DNA of 64,000 nucleotides from Metellina segmentata (GCA_947359465.1 OX375877.1:30670407-30734406), one strand, 5' to 3'; shown: positions 1 to 12,187, counted from the stretch's first letter. The notes: generated by a model not told the origin, from the letters alone. A program made the numbers and translations.

Positions 1-860
1 TCAAACCCACAACTTTTTCAATTGCCGTCTTTTCAAAATAAAGTATAGTGAAGCATTTTTTTGCTGAAAAAACAGTGCAATTAGGGTTTTCACGGAAAAT
101 TGCCTCAGAAATTTGGCAGAGCCTATATAAACTTGCAGATGGGTAAACTAATTGTCCTCTACTTTTAAAAGAAATTAATGACACTGTTGCAGGAACATAT
201 GCAAAAAGTGCACTTATGCACTGATGGCATTTTAAAAGTGATGCCAGTTTTCCCCAATATATCCAGCTAAATAATGAACTATGTAGATAGACATTTCATT
301 GAGAAGACCGATATCAAAAATTACATTATGTTCAGGCACGCTATTTTCACCAGTTTCTAACTCTTATTACAACTGGTAGGTTACAAAATCAAACAATTCT
401 GTTAATTAATGAATCAAATTATATTAATTTGATTCATTAATTAACCCTTGGATAATCCCTTGGATAAATCAGTCAACTTTTCAAAGTAATATTTAAATGT
501 TTTTAAATACGTTTAATTTTGAATATAATGCTGCTTGAACACTTAGAAGTTACAGGTCAAAAAGCTATCAGCCTAAGAGATACATAAAATTAAACTTACA
601 TATGAAACGATATTCCAAGGATCTTCTTTGTGCTTCGGTTTGTACACCAGTAGGCAACACAAGACGTCATATCCAAATCAAAACTAGGAAAATTGTGCGA
701 TATATTTCGTTAAAAACTTCAATCAAATAAAGGTATAACCACGTTGAATAACATGCACGAGCACAATGTTTTTAAAGCACCAAGATGGTGGTGCGGTTAC
801 GGTTTTGGCTTCAACAGTTCAAAGTTAAGGCACTTCCATTATCTTTCCTACTTCCATGGG

Positions 861-861
<1 letters not shown>
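1..861. other. Unique AT-rich DNA, no gene recognised
   Basis: No open reading frame longer than the repeat-driven one at the right edge, and no recognisable protein family. The only structure is the hairpin at 401-445 listed separately. Confidence 0.6.
401..445. repeat. Perfect 21-bp inverted repeat (hairpin)
   Basis: The left arm 401-421 is an exact reverse complement of the right arm 425-445, with a 3-base loop (TAT). The arm begins GTTAATTAATGAATC. It is entirely AT-rich apart from the TGATTC/GAATCA core, and no transposon ends were recognised around it. Confidence 0.9.

Positions 862-951
<90 letters not shown>
862..951. repeat. (TA)n microsatellite
   Basis: An uninterrupted run of about 45 TA dinucleotides. 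The open reading frame crossing it encodes only an Ile-Tyr run and is not a gene. Confidence 0.97.
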
Positions 952-954
<3 letters not shown>

Positions 955-1564
955 TGACGAGATTTCTGTAAACAATTGCTCCACCTCACCTTCCTTTATG
1001 ACTTAACATGATAGAAAATTTAAAAAAAAAAACCGGTTCGCTGTAGGGGTCCCCAAACGAGTACATTAGCTCCATTGGTATGTGCAGGAATTGATGAATG
1101 AATATACTTGAAACATTTTGAAAATAAAAAAGGTACTATAATAATGTACTTACATGGGTACTTCAGGAGTGAGGATTATATCACAAAAATGAAAGCAGAG
1201 TCATAAATCAAAACCGAAAAATGAACGTTAAGTAAACTATCCAAAAACGTATATAACACGAGAGATATTTTGTAAAATATTTTTGTGATTCTTCCTAATG
1301 CTACCCATGTTGCCCAATTATCCATGTTGCTAGCAAGATGCAAATTGTAGGTGGCTTCGAATTCTGTATCTTACTTTGAGTGCATTTCTGTCTTTTGGGT
1401 CAGTAAAACTTACCTTACGTGTATATGTACAACACATGATGTTGGCCGTTTTGTGATAACGCAGTTTGACCAAAATTTGGACCATTAAACCCAACCATTC
1501 AAACCATAATTTACCCTCATGTAAAAGAAATGACAGAAATTCGAAACCTTGAAGCATCTTTGCT
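952..1564. other. Unique AT-rich DNA, no gene recognised
   Basis: Short open frames only, none resembling a known family. No repeat structure was seen. Confidence 0.5.
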
Positions 1565-1599
1565 ATTTCTTCAAAGCATCTTCTTCAAGCATCCATTGA

Positions 1600-1985
1600 T
1601 ATTCTAATCTAAAGGCTTCTTAACCAAAGGCCAGATATAAAAAAATGGGAGAAAAGCCAAACTACTCTCTCTCTCTTCATTGAGATTCAAATACAAAAAG
1701 TTACTGAATCAAAGACCTGAATGTAAACCACTCGGCAACTGAACTGGATGAATGAATCCAAAGTTGCACGTCGTTGTAAATATACAACCCAATCAACCAA
1801 CCAATCAGAATTTCAGGACTCAACTCGTATAAGAGGTCCTCTTATATACGACATGTCATCTTATATATGGGGGTTAATTAATAACCATCTTATATGCGAT
1901 GACACATATCTACAAGCATATATACGAATCCAAAGGTTACTTAACCAAAGGCCGGAGTGCAAACCACTCGGCTACAGATCTGGGA
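1600..1985 (-). repeat. Decayed tRNA(Leu/Ser)-like repeat units
   Basis: Two segments (about 1695-1745 and 1926-1985), read on the minus strand, carry an A-box-like stretch (TAGCCGAGTGG in one, TTGCCGAGTGG in the other) followed by a weak B-box-like GGATTCG or TTTGAATC. A third partial match lies near 1615-1650 (shared CTTAACCAAAGGCC). I read these as remnants of a SINE with a class-II (Leu/Ser) tRNA head. No complete cloverleaf is present, so a functional tRNA is unlikely. Confidence 0.4.
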
Positions 1986-2249
1986 ATCAGAATCCAATGT
2001 CATTCGGACCCGCCTCGAGAAGCACGATTTTGATTAACACGGAACCAATTAGTCTGATATTCGTATTTACTTTTATCATAACACCACCGCACCAACCAAA
2101 AATAAAATCCAGGCGAAGATATTTATTCATGGCTCATACTTTTAATTTCACATCCCGAGAACTGACGAAAGTGATGCATATTTACCGAATATATTCCCAA
2201 ACATTCATAATAGCACTTATCGATTGTGATAGGGAAGGAGTCTTGAGCG

Positions 2250-2660
2250 CACGTTAGTTGGAATTTGATTAAGATGCATAATTGATTATGCCAGTCTTGC
2301 CTCCGGCGGATTCAGAATCCCCGGAGAATTTTAATGCGATTTGTTGCTGGATACAGCGGAATTCAATTAGAAGGATTCAATTAAACGAACATGGTCAGAA
2401 GGGAGCAGATTTTTTTTCTAAAACGAGAATTAAAAGTTTTATTTCGTCAACAGAAACGACGGGGCATTAGGCCGCTTTTGCCTCGAAGAGATGGTAATTG
2501 GAGATGGGCCTAAGATTTGACACCGAGTCCGGGTAAGTTAATTTCGAGGGTATTACCGAGTTCGGTATTGGCCGGCTGAGGCGAATTGGGGTTGTGGTTT
2601 GGGTTTCCGGATCCCCTGAGTGAGAATGTTGGAGGAATTATGTTGTTTATGTAGATGAAA
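2250..2660. other. Unique, more GC-balanced segment, unassigned
   Basis: Composition is higher in GC and lower in simple repeats than the surroundings. A splice-donor-like CCGGGTAAGT lies near 2528. No protein family is recognisable in any frame. It could be part of an untranslated exon or conserved noncoding DNA, but nothing proves that. Confidence 0.25.
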
Positions 2661-4149
2661 ATGTGGTTTTGCTTAACGAACTTATGTTTACTTTTTTATG
2701 AAAGTAAAACAAGTATGGTGCATTGAAGATTAAAATTGGCATCACACTCCATGGCTGAAATAAGGAATTAAAAACCGTAACAAAAGAAATATGCTTAGGA
2801 CTAGTTGAGTTTGTATTCCGCAAAGGACAGATCTGTCCAGGAATTGTTTCTTCAGACAGGTAAATGGACATACACAAGCAAATGTTCACTGACACAAAAT
2901 AAAGAAATACATTCAGGGTGGTTACATGAATTGTATCTACTCCACGTACAACTCGAAGACTGATAGCGCAGTTGTAATTGTGAAATTCACAATTAATTAA
3001 ATCGATTTCTTCAGTGTTTAAGATAGAACGTGGAAAATAAGAACAAGTTCAGTCTACCAAAACGTACTCCATCCAGAATATTGATGGATTCATTGTTGGG
3101 TTTCATGGCATAAGATAAAAAAAGGACAAGCTGCAAAGATGTGATCCGTGGCATTGGGACCATACTACCATCTTGTAAATTAATTATTGTGATTGCGACT
3201 AAGATCCCCATAGTACTCACCCTCTAGAATTAAGCTGTGGCTGAATTCGATAGATGCTACCTCTAGTTCTCTGATTGCCAATTGCGATAGACCATTAGAG
3301 CTGTATTAGACTCACGAGTGTGCTTCTGCGTGCGTGATCGTAAATGGGAGATTACAACCAATTGATTGCCATGTATTGCCTTTTAGAAGGAAAATAAAAG
3401 TGGATAGATTGGATTGATTCTTATGCCGCAAAAAGGCTATTTGGTAAAGTTGTATAAAACTCAAGACAGACAACGTCAAGTAATGAACACACACAAACAA
3501 GTAAAGTTTTCCTGTCACAGAAGAGAGAAATTCTCACAGATTAAGTTACAGGCAAGGAATAGAACCTACTCCCTTCTACAAAATACATATTGCTAACTTA
3601 GCTTAGCAAACCCACTGAGCAATGGCGGAAACTCCTTTTCTCAAGTCGAGTAATAAAATGTCCTAAATAATCGAGTTCATAAGAAATAAACTTTGTGACA
3701 TTCAACTTCATCTGGAGTGTCTCTGAGAGATGAAAGAAACCTTGCCAAAATTATGTGGCAGTTGACCCCTGGTCCATCTACCGGGACTAGGAAAAATAAG
3801 ATACAGCCTTCTGGATCTTGAGTAAGCGTATAGGTTCGCGCAAGCAATTGATAGTCACCGAGATAATACATGGATGACTATGTAGACATTTCAATCCAGA
3901 CCTTAAAGCTTAGAGTTCGGTCAAGGTTACAAACTGTAAGGATTAAGGCAGAGGACTGCTCTGGTCTTTTCTTACTGTTATCTATCAAATCTCACAAACC
4001 TACTTGTGGACCCGTTTTATAACGACCTGAAGAGTATCTAATAGAGGACAAGTGAATGTAAAAACATGCATAGAAAAACAAACGATTAAAATTTCAGAAC
4101 AATTGAATGATTTATTTCAGAGTTACAAAGTAAGGAAGTCAATAAGGCG
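2661..4149. other. Unique AT-rich DNA, no gene recognised
   Basis: Only short unrelated open frames are present. No transposon termini or protein similarity was recognised. Confidence 0.45.
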
Positions 4150-4755
4150 TTGGTCAAACTCTGGCCAGGATGCAATCTGTCACCCGGCGTGGTATAGACC
4201 GAAAAAGCTCGCCAATGGTGTCCTGCGGAATTTCTTGCCGAATTGTCTCCAACTGTCGGGCTAAATGTTCAACATTCCGGGATGGCTGCAATCGCCTTCC
4301 CATAACGTCCCAAATTTTCTCTATGGGAGAGAGATCAGACCAAGGAAGTGCTGGGAAAGCATGAAGACAATTCATAGCAACACATGCCGTGTGCGGCCGG
4401 GTATTATCTTGTTGAAAAGTAAGTCCGGGGTGTCGCAAAAGAAACGGTAGTAGAGCAACCGGTCGTAGAATGTCTGCTACGTAGTACCACTGTGCTGTAA
4501 TGTGCTAGAAATGACTACCAAAGGGGTCCATCTATCAAAGGAGATGGAATACCAGACCATATCGCCCTGCGGTGGGCATGTGTGGCGTACGATAGTAAAG
4601 GCAGGATCCCCCACGCTGCCCTGGACGTCTCCAAACTAGTCTGCGGTTGTCGTCAGGACACAGTTGGAAACGGGACTCGTCACTAAATACTATACGTCCC
4701 CTGTCAGCGCAGTTCCAAGTTGATTGAGTCAGGCACCACTGTAATTCTGCACCCT
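4150..4755 (-). pseudogene. Tc1-like transposase remnant
   Basis: The minus strand encodes the catalytic half of a Tc1-family DDE transposase, which excises and inserts the element at TA sites. Reading down from about 4750, the first catalytic aspartate sits in FSDESRFQL, the second in TFQQDN and the glutamate in LSPIEKIW, followed by the usual C-terminal Arg-rich tail ending PRRVTDCILARV near 4154. The frame is broken: there is an in-frame stop and a shift between the first and second aspartates, and about five residues are missing between PW and DLSPIE, where the family normally has a Pro-rich linker. The N-terminal paired-type DNA-binding domain and both terminal inverted repeats were not found, so this is a truncated, dead copy. 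The sequence style resembles Tc1 elements abundant in spider genomes (my recollection, not searched). Confidence 0.88.
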
Positions 4756-4910
4756 TTGGTGCGTCGATTTTTTTTTGTTATAGAGTATAGTTGTGGGTCT
4801 GTATTACCGAATAGAATGTTCCCTAAGATTCTTTTATCCAAGACATGTGAGTTTTTGTCATTAGCACTCCTGGTGGTTTCCTAGATCAGGTATCTCGTTA
4901 TTAGAAAAAT

Positions 4911-7527
4911 GACCAGATTTTTATAGACGATACATCTTGTTATTAGAAAAAATCCTGACCAGATTTTTATGGACGATACATCTTGTTATTAGAAAAAATC
5001 CTGACCAGATTTTTATGGACGATACATCTTGTTATTAGAAAAAATCCTGACCAGATTTTTATGGACGATACATCTTGTTATTAGAAAAAATCCTGACCAG
5101 ATTTTTATGGACGATACATCTTGTTATTAGAAAGAATCCTGACCAGATTTTTATGGACGATACATCTTGTTATTAGAAAAAATCCTGACCAGATTTTTAT
5201 GGACGATACATCTTGTTATTAGAAAAAATCCTGACCAGATTTTTATGGACGATACATCTTGTTATTAGAAAAAATCCTGACCAGATTTTTATGGACGATA
5301 CATCTTGTTATTAGAAAAAATCCTGACCAGATTTTTATGGACGATACATCTTGTTATTAGAAAGAATCCTGACCAGATTTTTATGGACGATACATCTTGT
5401 TATTAGAAAAAATCCTGACCAGATTTTTATGGACGATACATCTTGTTATTAGAAAAAATCCTGACCAGATTTTTATGGACGATACATCTTGTTATTAGAA
5501 AAAATCCTGACCAGATTTTTATGGACGATACATCTTGTTATTAGAAAAAATCCTGACCAGATTTTTATGGACGATACATCTTGTTATTAGAAAGAATCCT
5601 GACCAGATTTTTATGGACGATACATCTTGTTATTAGAAAAAATCCTGACCAGATTTTTATGGACGATACATCTTGTTATTAGAAAAAATCCTGACCAGAT
5701 TTTTATGGACGATACATCTTGTTATTAGAAAAAATCCTGACCAGATTTTTATGGACGATACATCTTGTTATTAGAAAAAATGACCAGATTTTTATGGACG
5801 ATACATCTTGTTATTAGAAAAAATCCTGACCAGATTTTTATGGACGATACATCTTGTTATTAGAAAAAATCCTGACCAGATTTTTATGGACGATACATCT
5901 TGTTATTAGAAAAAATCCTGACCAGATTTTTATGGACGATACATCTTGTTATTAGAAAAAATCCTGACCAGATTTTTATGGACGATACATCTTGTTATTA
6001 GAAAGAATCCTGACCAGATTTTTATGGACGATACATCTTGTTATTAGAAAAAATCCTGACCAGATTTTTATGGACGATACATCTTGTTATTAGAAAAAAT
6101 CCTGACCAGATTTTTATGGACGATACATCTTGTTATTAGAAAAAATCCTGACCAGATTTTTATGGACGATACATCTTGTTATTAGAAAAAATCCTGACCA
6201 GATTTTTATGGACGATACATCTTGTTATTAGAAAGAATCCTGACCAGATTTTTATGGACGATACATCTTGTTATTAGAAAAAATCCTGACCAGATTTTTA
6301 TGGACGATACATCTTGTTATTAGAAAAAATCCTGACCAGATTTTTATGGACGATACATCTTGTTATTAGAAAAAATCCTGACCAGATTTTTATGGACGAT
6401 ACATCTTGTTATTAGAAAAAATCCTGACCAGATTTTTATGGACGATACATCTTGTTATTAGAAAAAATCCTGACCAGATTTTTATGGACGATACATCTTG
6501 TTATTAGAAAAAATCCTGACCAGATTTTTATGGACGATACATCTTGTTATTAGAAAGAATCCTGACCAGATTTTTATGGACGATACATCTTGTTATTAGA
6601 AAAAATCCTGACCAGATTTTTATGGACGATACATCTTGTTATTAGAAAAAATCCTGACCAGATTTTTATGGACGATACATCTTGTTATTAGAAAAAATCC
6701 TGACCAGATTTTTATGGACGATACATCTTGTTATTAGAAAAAATCCTGACCAGATTTTTATGGACGATACATCTTGTTATTAGAAAGAATCCTGACCAGA
6801 TTTTTATGTACGATACATCTTGTTATTAGAAAAAATCCTGACCAGATTTTTATGGACGATACATCTTGTTATTAGAAAAAATCCTGACCAGATTTTTATG
6901 GACGATACATCTTGTTATTAGAAAGAATCCTGACCAGATTTTTATGGACGATACATCTTGTTATTAGAAAAAATCCTGTCCAGATTTTTATGGACCATAC
7001 ATCTTGTTATTAGAAAGAATCCTGACCAGATTTTTATGGACGATACATCTTGTTATTAGAAAAAATCCTGACCAGATTTTTATGGACGATACATCTTGTT
7101 ATTAGAAAGAATCCTGACCAGATTTTTATGGACGATACATCTTGTTATTAGAAACAATCCTGACCAGATTTTTATGGACGATACATCTTGTTATTAGAAA
7201 AAATCCTGACCAGATTTTTATGGACGATACATCTTGTTATTAGAAAGAATCCTGACCAGATTTTTATGGACGATACATCTTGTTATTAGAAAAAATTCTG
7301 ACCAGATTTTTATGGACGATACATCTTGTTATTAGAAAAAATCCTGACCAGATTTTTATGGACGATACATCTTGTTATTAGAAAGAATCCTGACCAGATT
7401 TTTATGGACGATACATCTTGTTATTAGAAAAAATTCTGACCAGATTTTTATGGACGATACATCTTGTTATTAGAAAAAATCCTGACCAGATTTTTATGGA
7501 CGATACATCTTGTTATTAGAAAAATCC
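4911..7527. repeat. 46-bp tandem satellite, about 57 copies
   Basis: The monomer begins GACCAGATTTTTATGGACGA and is 46 bp. Copies are nearly identical. A single-base variant (AAAGAATCC instead of AAAAAATCC) recurs at 5131, 5361 and 5591, then 6002 and 6232, then 6554 and 6784: spacing of 230 bp, i.e. every fifth monomer. Towards the right end the marker recurs every 138 or 92 bp, and a second variant (AAATTCTG) repeats at 138 bp. One monomer near 5780 is 43 bp. The monomer aligns with the reverse complement of the palindromic-core family at 31899-32430. Confidence 0.95.
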
Positions 7528-7620
7528 TGACCAAATCTCGATACCGTCATAATAAAAAAAAATCGGCAATATCTTGATGAACGATATAATTCGTCCAAAC
7601 CACTTGGAGGGATAAAGCAG
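7528..7620 (-). mobile_element. Terminal unit of the palindromic-core minisatellite family
   Basis: Directly abuts the 46-bp array. On the minus strand it starts CTTTATCCCTCCAAG and runs into a degraded core (CGAATTATATCGTTCATCAAGAT). The same order of terminal motif then core is seen at 54380-54505 and 27920-28065, so this looks like one end of a defined element rather than random flank. Confidence 0.55.
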
Positions 7621-8700
7621 ACTGCAATTTCTGGAAGCCCCCTAAAAGACCCGTCTCGTGATTTATAACAGCCCAGTCATCAAATCAGATCTGGGGAAGA
7701 AGCTTTCCTGGATCTTACGAATTCGGTAAAACTCTCTTAATACACGTTAACGCTCCCCCGACCCCCTTCTACTCCATTCCAATATCACCCCACCCCCACC
7801 CCACACACTCCAGACTCACTTATCGTTTTGTTTTTAACATTTTTCTTCCGTTTTTTGCCCCGTCTTCAACAAAATGTCACCGCCTTTTTCTCCGAGAAAA
7901 GACTGGGTTCAAGAAGAGAGTAAAATATCTCTCTATATATCTTACTTTTTTCCCATCTCGGCCGATGCGATTTTTTTCTATATATGTATTTCTGTATTAT
8001 TATTACTTCTTCTCGTTTTTGCTCCCGTTCGTGTAAGGTACGAGTCCTAGGTGCAAAAATTGAAAAGAGAAATTTTCACCCGAAAAAAAGAATCTGGCGA
8101 AAGGAGGGGGGTAACGAAAAGAGTGTATATACCTTTTTTTTTATTCTTTTATTAAGCACATTAGGAAAGGCTTCTTAACGATCTGTGACTCAGGAAGGAT
8201 CCGTCGTTTGCTGCCTTAAGTTGGAGAGGGATGGAATTATTTTTTATATTTCCCCCTTTCGTGAGATCGTTTGTCTTTTTGAGATGGAATGAAGTTGAAG
8301 TTTTAATTTTCCCTTACAAAGGACCACTTTCTGGGGTAAAAGAAAAAAAACCTTGAGGTGATGAGTGAGAAAAATTAACCCCTTTTAATCTCTTCGTTTC
8401 TTTCTCGTTTCTGCCATTTCTTGGTTTTTTAGAACTTTTACGTCGAAAATGTTCTCCGATAGCAAGTCAGCGGTTCTTTTGAGGTTAAGTATTGTGGGTT
8501 TCTTTTTTTCAATTAAAAGCCTTATTCATTTAATGATCACTCAGAAAAAAAAATCCCAATTTCATTTGAAGCAGTTTCAGACCTTTTTGATTAATGCTAA
8601 CTTTAATACTATGAAGAAAATTCACTTTTATACGCTTTATATCAATTATACGCTCGTACAAATCCGTAACTTCGACAGGCTCGCTTGTAGCCCAGTTGGA
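7621..8700. other. Unique pyrimidine-rich DNA, no gene recognised
   Basis: Contains C-rich and T-rich stretches (about 7755-7810 and 7820-7870) and poly-T tracts. Small open frames near 7984 and 8449 have no recognisable domain. It could be promoter or UTR-like sequence, but no exon can be supported. Confidence 0.35.
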
Positions 8701-8701
8701 T

Positions 8702-8840
8702 GGTAATTGGTAACTTTTAATTAACGTCTTACTAGAGCAACACAACGGGTTATTGTAGACGGTCAAGGATCAATCCCTTAAGGGAAAGAACCGAGGACAA
8801 CGCCTCGTAATTTTGAACCACGGTCAGATGACGAGTAGAC
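8702..8840 (-). mobile_element. SINE 3' body fragment
   Basis: Matches on the minus strand the 3' half of the window's main SINE (see 17382-17709), from the ATTACC tail through CGTCGTACTAGAGCAACACA to the region ATTTTGAACCACGGTCAGAT. The tRNA-like head is absent. Confidence 0.85.
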
Positions 8841-8844
8841 CAGT

Positions 8845-9285
8845 TGGTAATGGTAATGGTAATTTTAATTAACGTCGTACTAGAGCAACAGAACGGACCA
8901 GTTAAAAGAACGACGGATTAACAACCGGTACGGATGCGAGTTCGAAACTAGATCCAACCAAATATGGTCGTGTACATGGGGGCTAATGCATCTTGAATCT
9001 GTAGTGACATCAATGCTCTCATGTTGGCGAGATGTGCAAGAGTGGAGTCAGCTCAGGTGTTGACCTCGTCATCTGACCGAGGCTCAAAATGACGTGGTAT
9101 CGTCCTCGGGTCTTTCCTTTGGGATTTATTTCAAACCGTCCCCAATAGCCCGTTGTGTTGCTCCAGACGAAGTTAATTAACTACCTACTACTGTTATTGA
9201 TTGATCCCGGTGTGTTGCTCTAGTACGACGTTAACTAATAATTACCAATTACTACCGTTATTATGGTTACCTCCCATGGTTATTT
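8845..9285. mobile_element. Rearranged SINE fragments
   Basis: A minus-strand tail fragment (8847-8905) runs into a head-like segment with GAGTTCGAAACTAGATCC. Then comes a plus-strand body from about 9035 (GGAGTCAGCTCAGGTGTTGA) to 9175, and a second plus-strand tail end at 9205-9250. The 8930-9035 part resembles the alternative SINE body head at 38466-38665. This is several truncated copies, not one element. Confidence 0.7.
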
Positions 9286-9330
9286 CGATCTAGGTTTTTC
9301 TACATGCATACCTTAAACATTCAAGATTTA

Positions 9331-9500
9331 GATGGGGTATCGTGTCCTTCAAGATCTGACCAGGTTGGCTAATGACGAGTTATCACGTCACGATATTGAA
9401 GATTTTCTTACGATAACGAGAATACTATATTGTCAGCTTTCCCTAATAACATGATATCGTGTCCTTGAAGATCTAGTTAGCTTTGCTAATTCGTCGAAAA
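9331..9500. repeat. Palindromic-core minisatellite, about 3 degenerate units
   Basis: Three units with diverged core (GACGAGTTATCACGTC, ATGATATCGTGTCC) joined by TTCAAGATCTGACCAGGTTGGCTAAT-like linkers. Same family as 31899-32430. Confidence 0.6.
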
Positions 9501-9664
9501 ATATATCGAAGAGATAACCAAGAGGGTGAACAAAATTCATGCGTGTAAATTAGAGACCTTGTTTGATATGTTATCAAACGTACAGGTAATGTGTAATGCT
9601 CCTTTTCAAAGTTAGGACTTTTGGGTTCATCACAGGTTTAACATGGTTAGTTGCAAGTTTAATT

Positions 9665-9800
9665 TACGTGACTCAAGAGCAACACAACAGATACTGTTGG
9701 TGGTCCGAGATCAATCCCGAAGCGAATCTCCTCAATTTTGAACCATGGTCAAATGTCAGATGACGAGGTCAACACATAGCTGGCACCTCGCTCTCCAAAT
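9665..9800 (-). mobile_element. SINE 3' body fragment
   Basis: The minus-strand match begins near AGAGCAACACAACAG and ends in AGCTGGCACCTCGCTCTCC. It lacks the head and is strongly diverged. Confidence 0.75.
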
Positions 9801-10249
9801 AAACCAAACTTTCACAGTAAAAAAGGTAAAATGAATATGACCTATCATGTATGAGGATTTTCATTTGACTGTACACTATTCCTGAAAATATTTTGTTCGA
9901 ATTGAGTTTTAGTTATGACTATACATTTTGGCAAAGAGTAGGAGTTAGTTTAGTAATGAAAGATAATATATAATTGTTATTCCGTATTGTTTTCACTTTT
10001 GTATTTGGAATTGAATTTAATTTTAATTAATATTAAACTTTTTAAATATTAAACTTAATATTTGGTTATACTGATTATACATTTCTCTGAAATAGTAACG
10101 CTTTGTTATACAATCTCATTTACGAGTTAGTTTTAATTCTGAATGAAAAGTAACAACTGTTATGACATTATTTTCACTTTTATATTCGGGATTTAACTTT
10201 TTTTCCTTGTCCATGTCCAACCACCCTTCAAGTGGTTTTCACGAGAAAT
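9801..10249. other. AT-rich low-complexity DNA
   Basis: Runs of TTAAT/ATTAAA around 10015-10075. No gene or defined repeat recognised. Confidence 0.5.
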
Positions 10250-10425
10250 TCCATCCAACAAGATCAGATCAATGTTGCTAATTGCGAGATATCTCGTCAT
10301 CAATATGCTGTCGATTTTTTATGATGACGAGATCATATTTTACTTTGTTTTCAGAATAATAACGAGATATATCGTCCATACAGCTCTGGTCCGTTTTGCT
10401 AATGATGATATCCCATCTAGACAAC
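10250..10425. repeat. Palindromic-core minisatellite fragment
   Basis: Contains GCGAGATATCTCGTCATC near 10286 and further units ATGACGAGATCATAT and AACGAGATATATCGTCC, with linkers CTGGTCCGTTTTGCTAATG. Same family as the large arrays. Confidence 0.65.
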
Positions 10426-10446
10426 CACCAAGAAGCTAAATTTTAC

Positions 10447-10585
10447 GTTTCGTAGACCGTGGTTCAAAATTACGTGGCATGTCCTCGGATCTTTTACTTA
10501 GGGGATGGATCTGGGACCGTCGTCAATAGCCCTTTGTGTTGCTCCAGTACGACGTTAATTAAAATTACCGTACCTTTTACGTTTC
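10447..10585 (+). mobile_element. SINE 3' body fragment
   Basis: Plus-strand body from GACCGTGGTTCAAAATTACG to the ATTACC tail. The head and first half are missing. Confidence 0.85.
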
Positions 10586-11359
10586 GTGAGGTTCTTGATT
10601 TTATGTAAATATCAATTTGAAATATCAAATTCATAGTATTTAATTTGTGATACTTTAGTGAATGTTTACCTGAATAATAGGGTTAAATTGAAATTGAGCA
10701 TTTCCCTGTATGTTAATATCACTTCCATGGTTGCTATGCAAATATTTTCTTATTTAACACTAGGAATGTAAGAAGGCTCAGATAATTGATTTAATATATA
10801 CGGTTTCCCATCTTCCCTTAAAAAGAAAAAAAGAACGTTATTTCACACATTATGGTACCAAATCGTACCCCCTTTTTAGATTTTTCATCACAGCTTCTAA
10901 AATAAAGCCTTTTAAAAGATATTTTTACTGATATTACCTGCAGTAAGATCTGTAATAAATATTAAACGCTTGTTATTTTATTATGTAGTTTGTACACTTA
11001 ACATTAGTTGAATAACCCGGCGTTGCTCGGGTTTCAAATATGACCGCGACAGCTAAAATATGACCGCGACATTGCCATGTTAACTCAAATACACAAACCC
11101 TGTAGAACGTGTTTCCTTGTCCATGTCCATTTATTGCAGGAAACCAAACTTTAGATTTTAAAATTGGGGCTTCGAGGGGCACTTTTAGGACTACCCGCGT
11201 GCCAATTTTCAATGCTACAGATTGGTCTGATAACAGGAAAGAAATAGCCAAAGTTTCTCGCAGTGTTCTAAATTATAAGCGTGTCAAATTTAGTGTGGAT
11301 TGGTCAAACGGCGTAGATTTCTATAGAAAGAATAAACACACACAGCCTGCTGTTGTTTC
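10586..11359. other. Unassigned DNA with a small hairpin and direct repeat
   Basis: A hairpin ACCCG-GCGTTGCT-CGGGT lies at about 11018-11035, followed by two direct copies of AAATATGACCGCGACA (near 11037 and 11056). An 86-codon plus-strand frame from 11109 has no recognised domain. It abuts the LINE 3' end at 11360. Confidence 0.35.
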
Positions 11360-12187
11360 TAATCCATGAGTCCATAAACCTTCAAAAAATCCAAAAATAG
11401 AAAAGGTTTGGAGTAAACCTCGTCCAAGGTAAAATCAAGACAGTTTTGAATATGATCAGGCTATGACCTGCACAGTCCTGTACTTGGTGCGAGTCATAAA
11501 AACCTTCTGTCCGTGTTCATAGGAGAGACCCCTCAAGTGTCCACTAGCAAAACGTGAAAGGCATATTTGCTGCTCTCTTTGACCCTAAAACAAGAGGGCA
11601 CCTCTAGGGCATTATCTGGAGAACCAGTCATATACAGGAGGGTCTTAACAGAGATCTTTAATATTTTGCTTAAACTAGGAAAACACCTCGCTAAAAGTGA
11701 CGAGCTTGTCTGACTGGAGAGTCTGTGAAGAAGCAGCTCTTGCTAGAGAGTCCGCAATCTCGTTTCCACCCAATATCAATATGGGAGGGGATCCATTGGA
11801 TATCCACCTCATAAGTGATCGAAAGCCGAGAAAGCAAATTCAACATGGATATGCCATCCCGGTCCCCTACAGATGTCCAGTTACTTAGTCGTTGAACGGA
11901 GGAGCTGCTGTCGGTAAGGATCCAAACGTCCACAAAATCAGGGTCAACTATGGTCTCAACATAGCGCAGTCCTCTTTCGATAGCTGTTAGCTCGGATCTG
12001 AATACAGAGCAAGAACTAGAATTTCTAGTACCAAAACTAAGTGTTGAGGTAGGACCACTACCAGAAAGGCCTCGGTCACTTTTGCTGCATACAGTTGAAG
12101 AGCATCTTTAGGTATTTGATGGATAGTTTCAAGAGCCAACGGTATCATGAGTTCAGGGTTGTCAGAATTTTTGTTAACTAAAGACAA
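11360..12187 (-). pseudogene. LINE RNase H domain and C-terminal tail (broken)
   Basis: From 12187 down: LALETIHQIPKDALQLYAAK (start of RNase H), a gap with a frame change, then DVWILTDSSSSVQRLSNW (third acidic position of RNase H in the TDS motif) and IQWIPSHIDI (the conserved His region), ending with a degraded C-terminal tail near 11560-11360 where SGHLRGLSYEHGQKVF can be read. At least three frame changes separate these pieces. The normal CCHC-like tail cysteines are mostly lost. Confidence 0.8.

Noticed and set aside
744..971. 75-codon frame with an Ile-Tyr run
   Set aside because: It is a translation of the TA microsatellite.
1748..2257. 169-codon frame as a gene
   Set aside because: It crosses tRNA-like repeat debris and has no recognised domain or start context; likely chance.
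4911..7527. Possible CRISPR-like array
   Set aside because: The units are contiguous 46-bp repeats with no variable spacers, and the sequence is plainly animal nuclear DNA.
11109..11369. 86-codon frame as a gene next to the LINE
   Set aside because: No domain and it overlaps the LINE 3' end; not enough to call.
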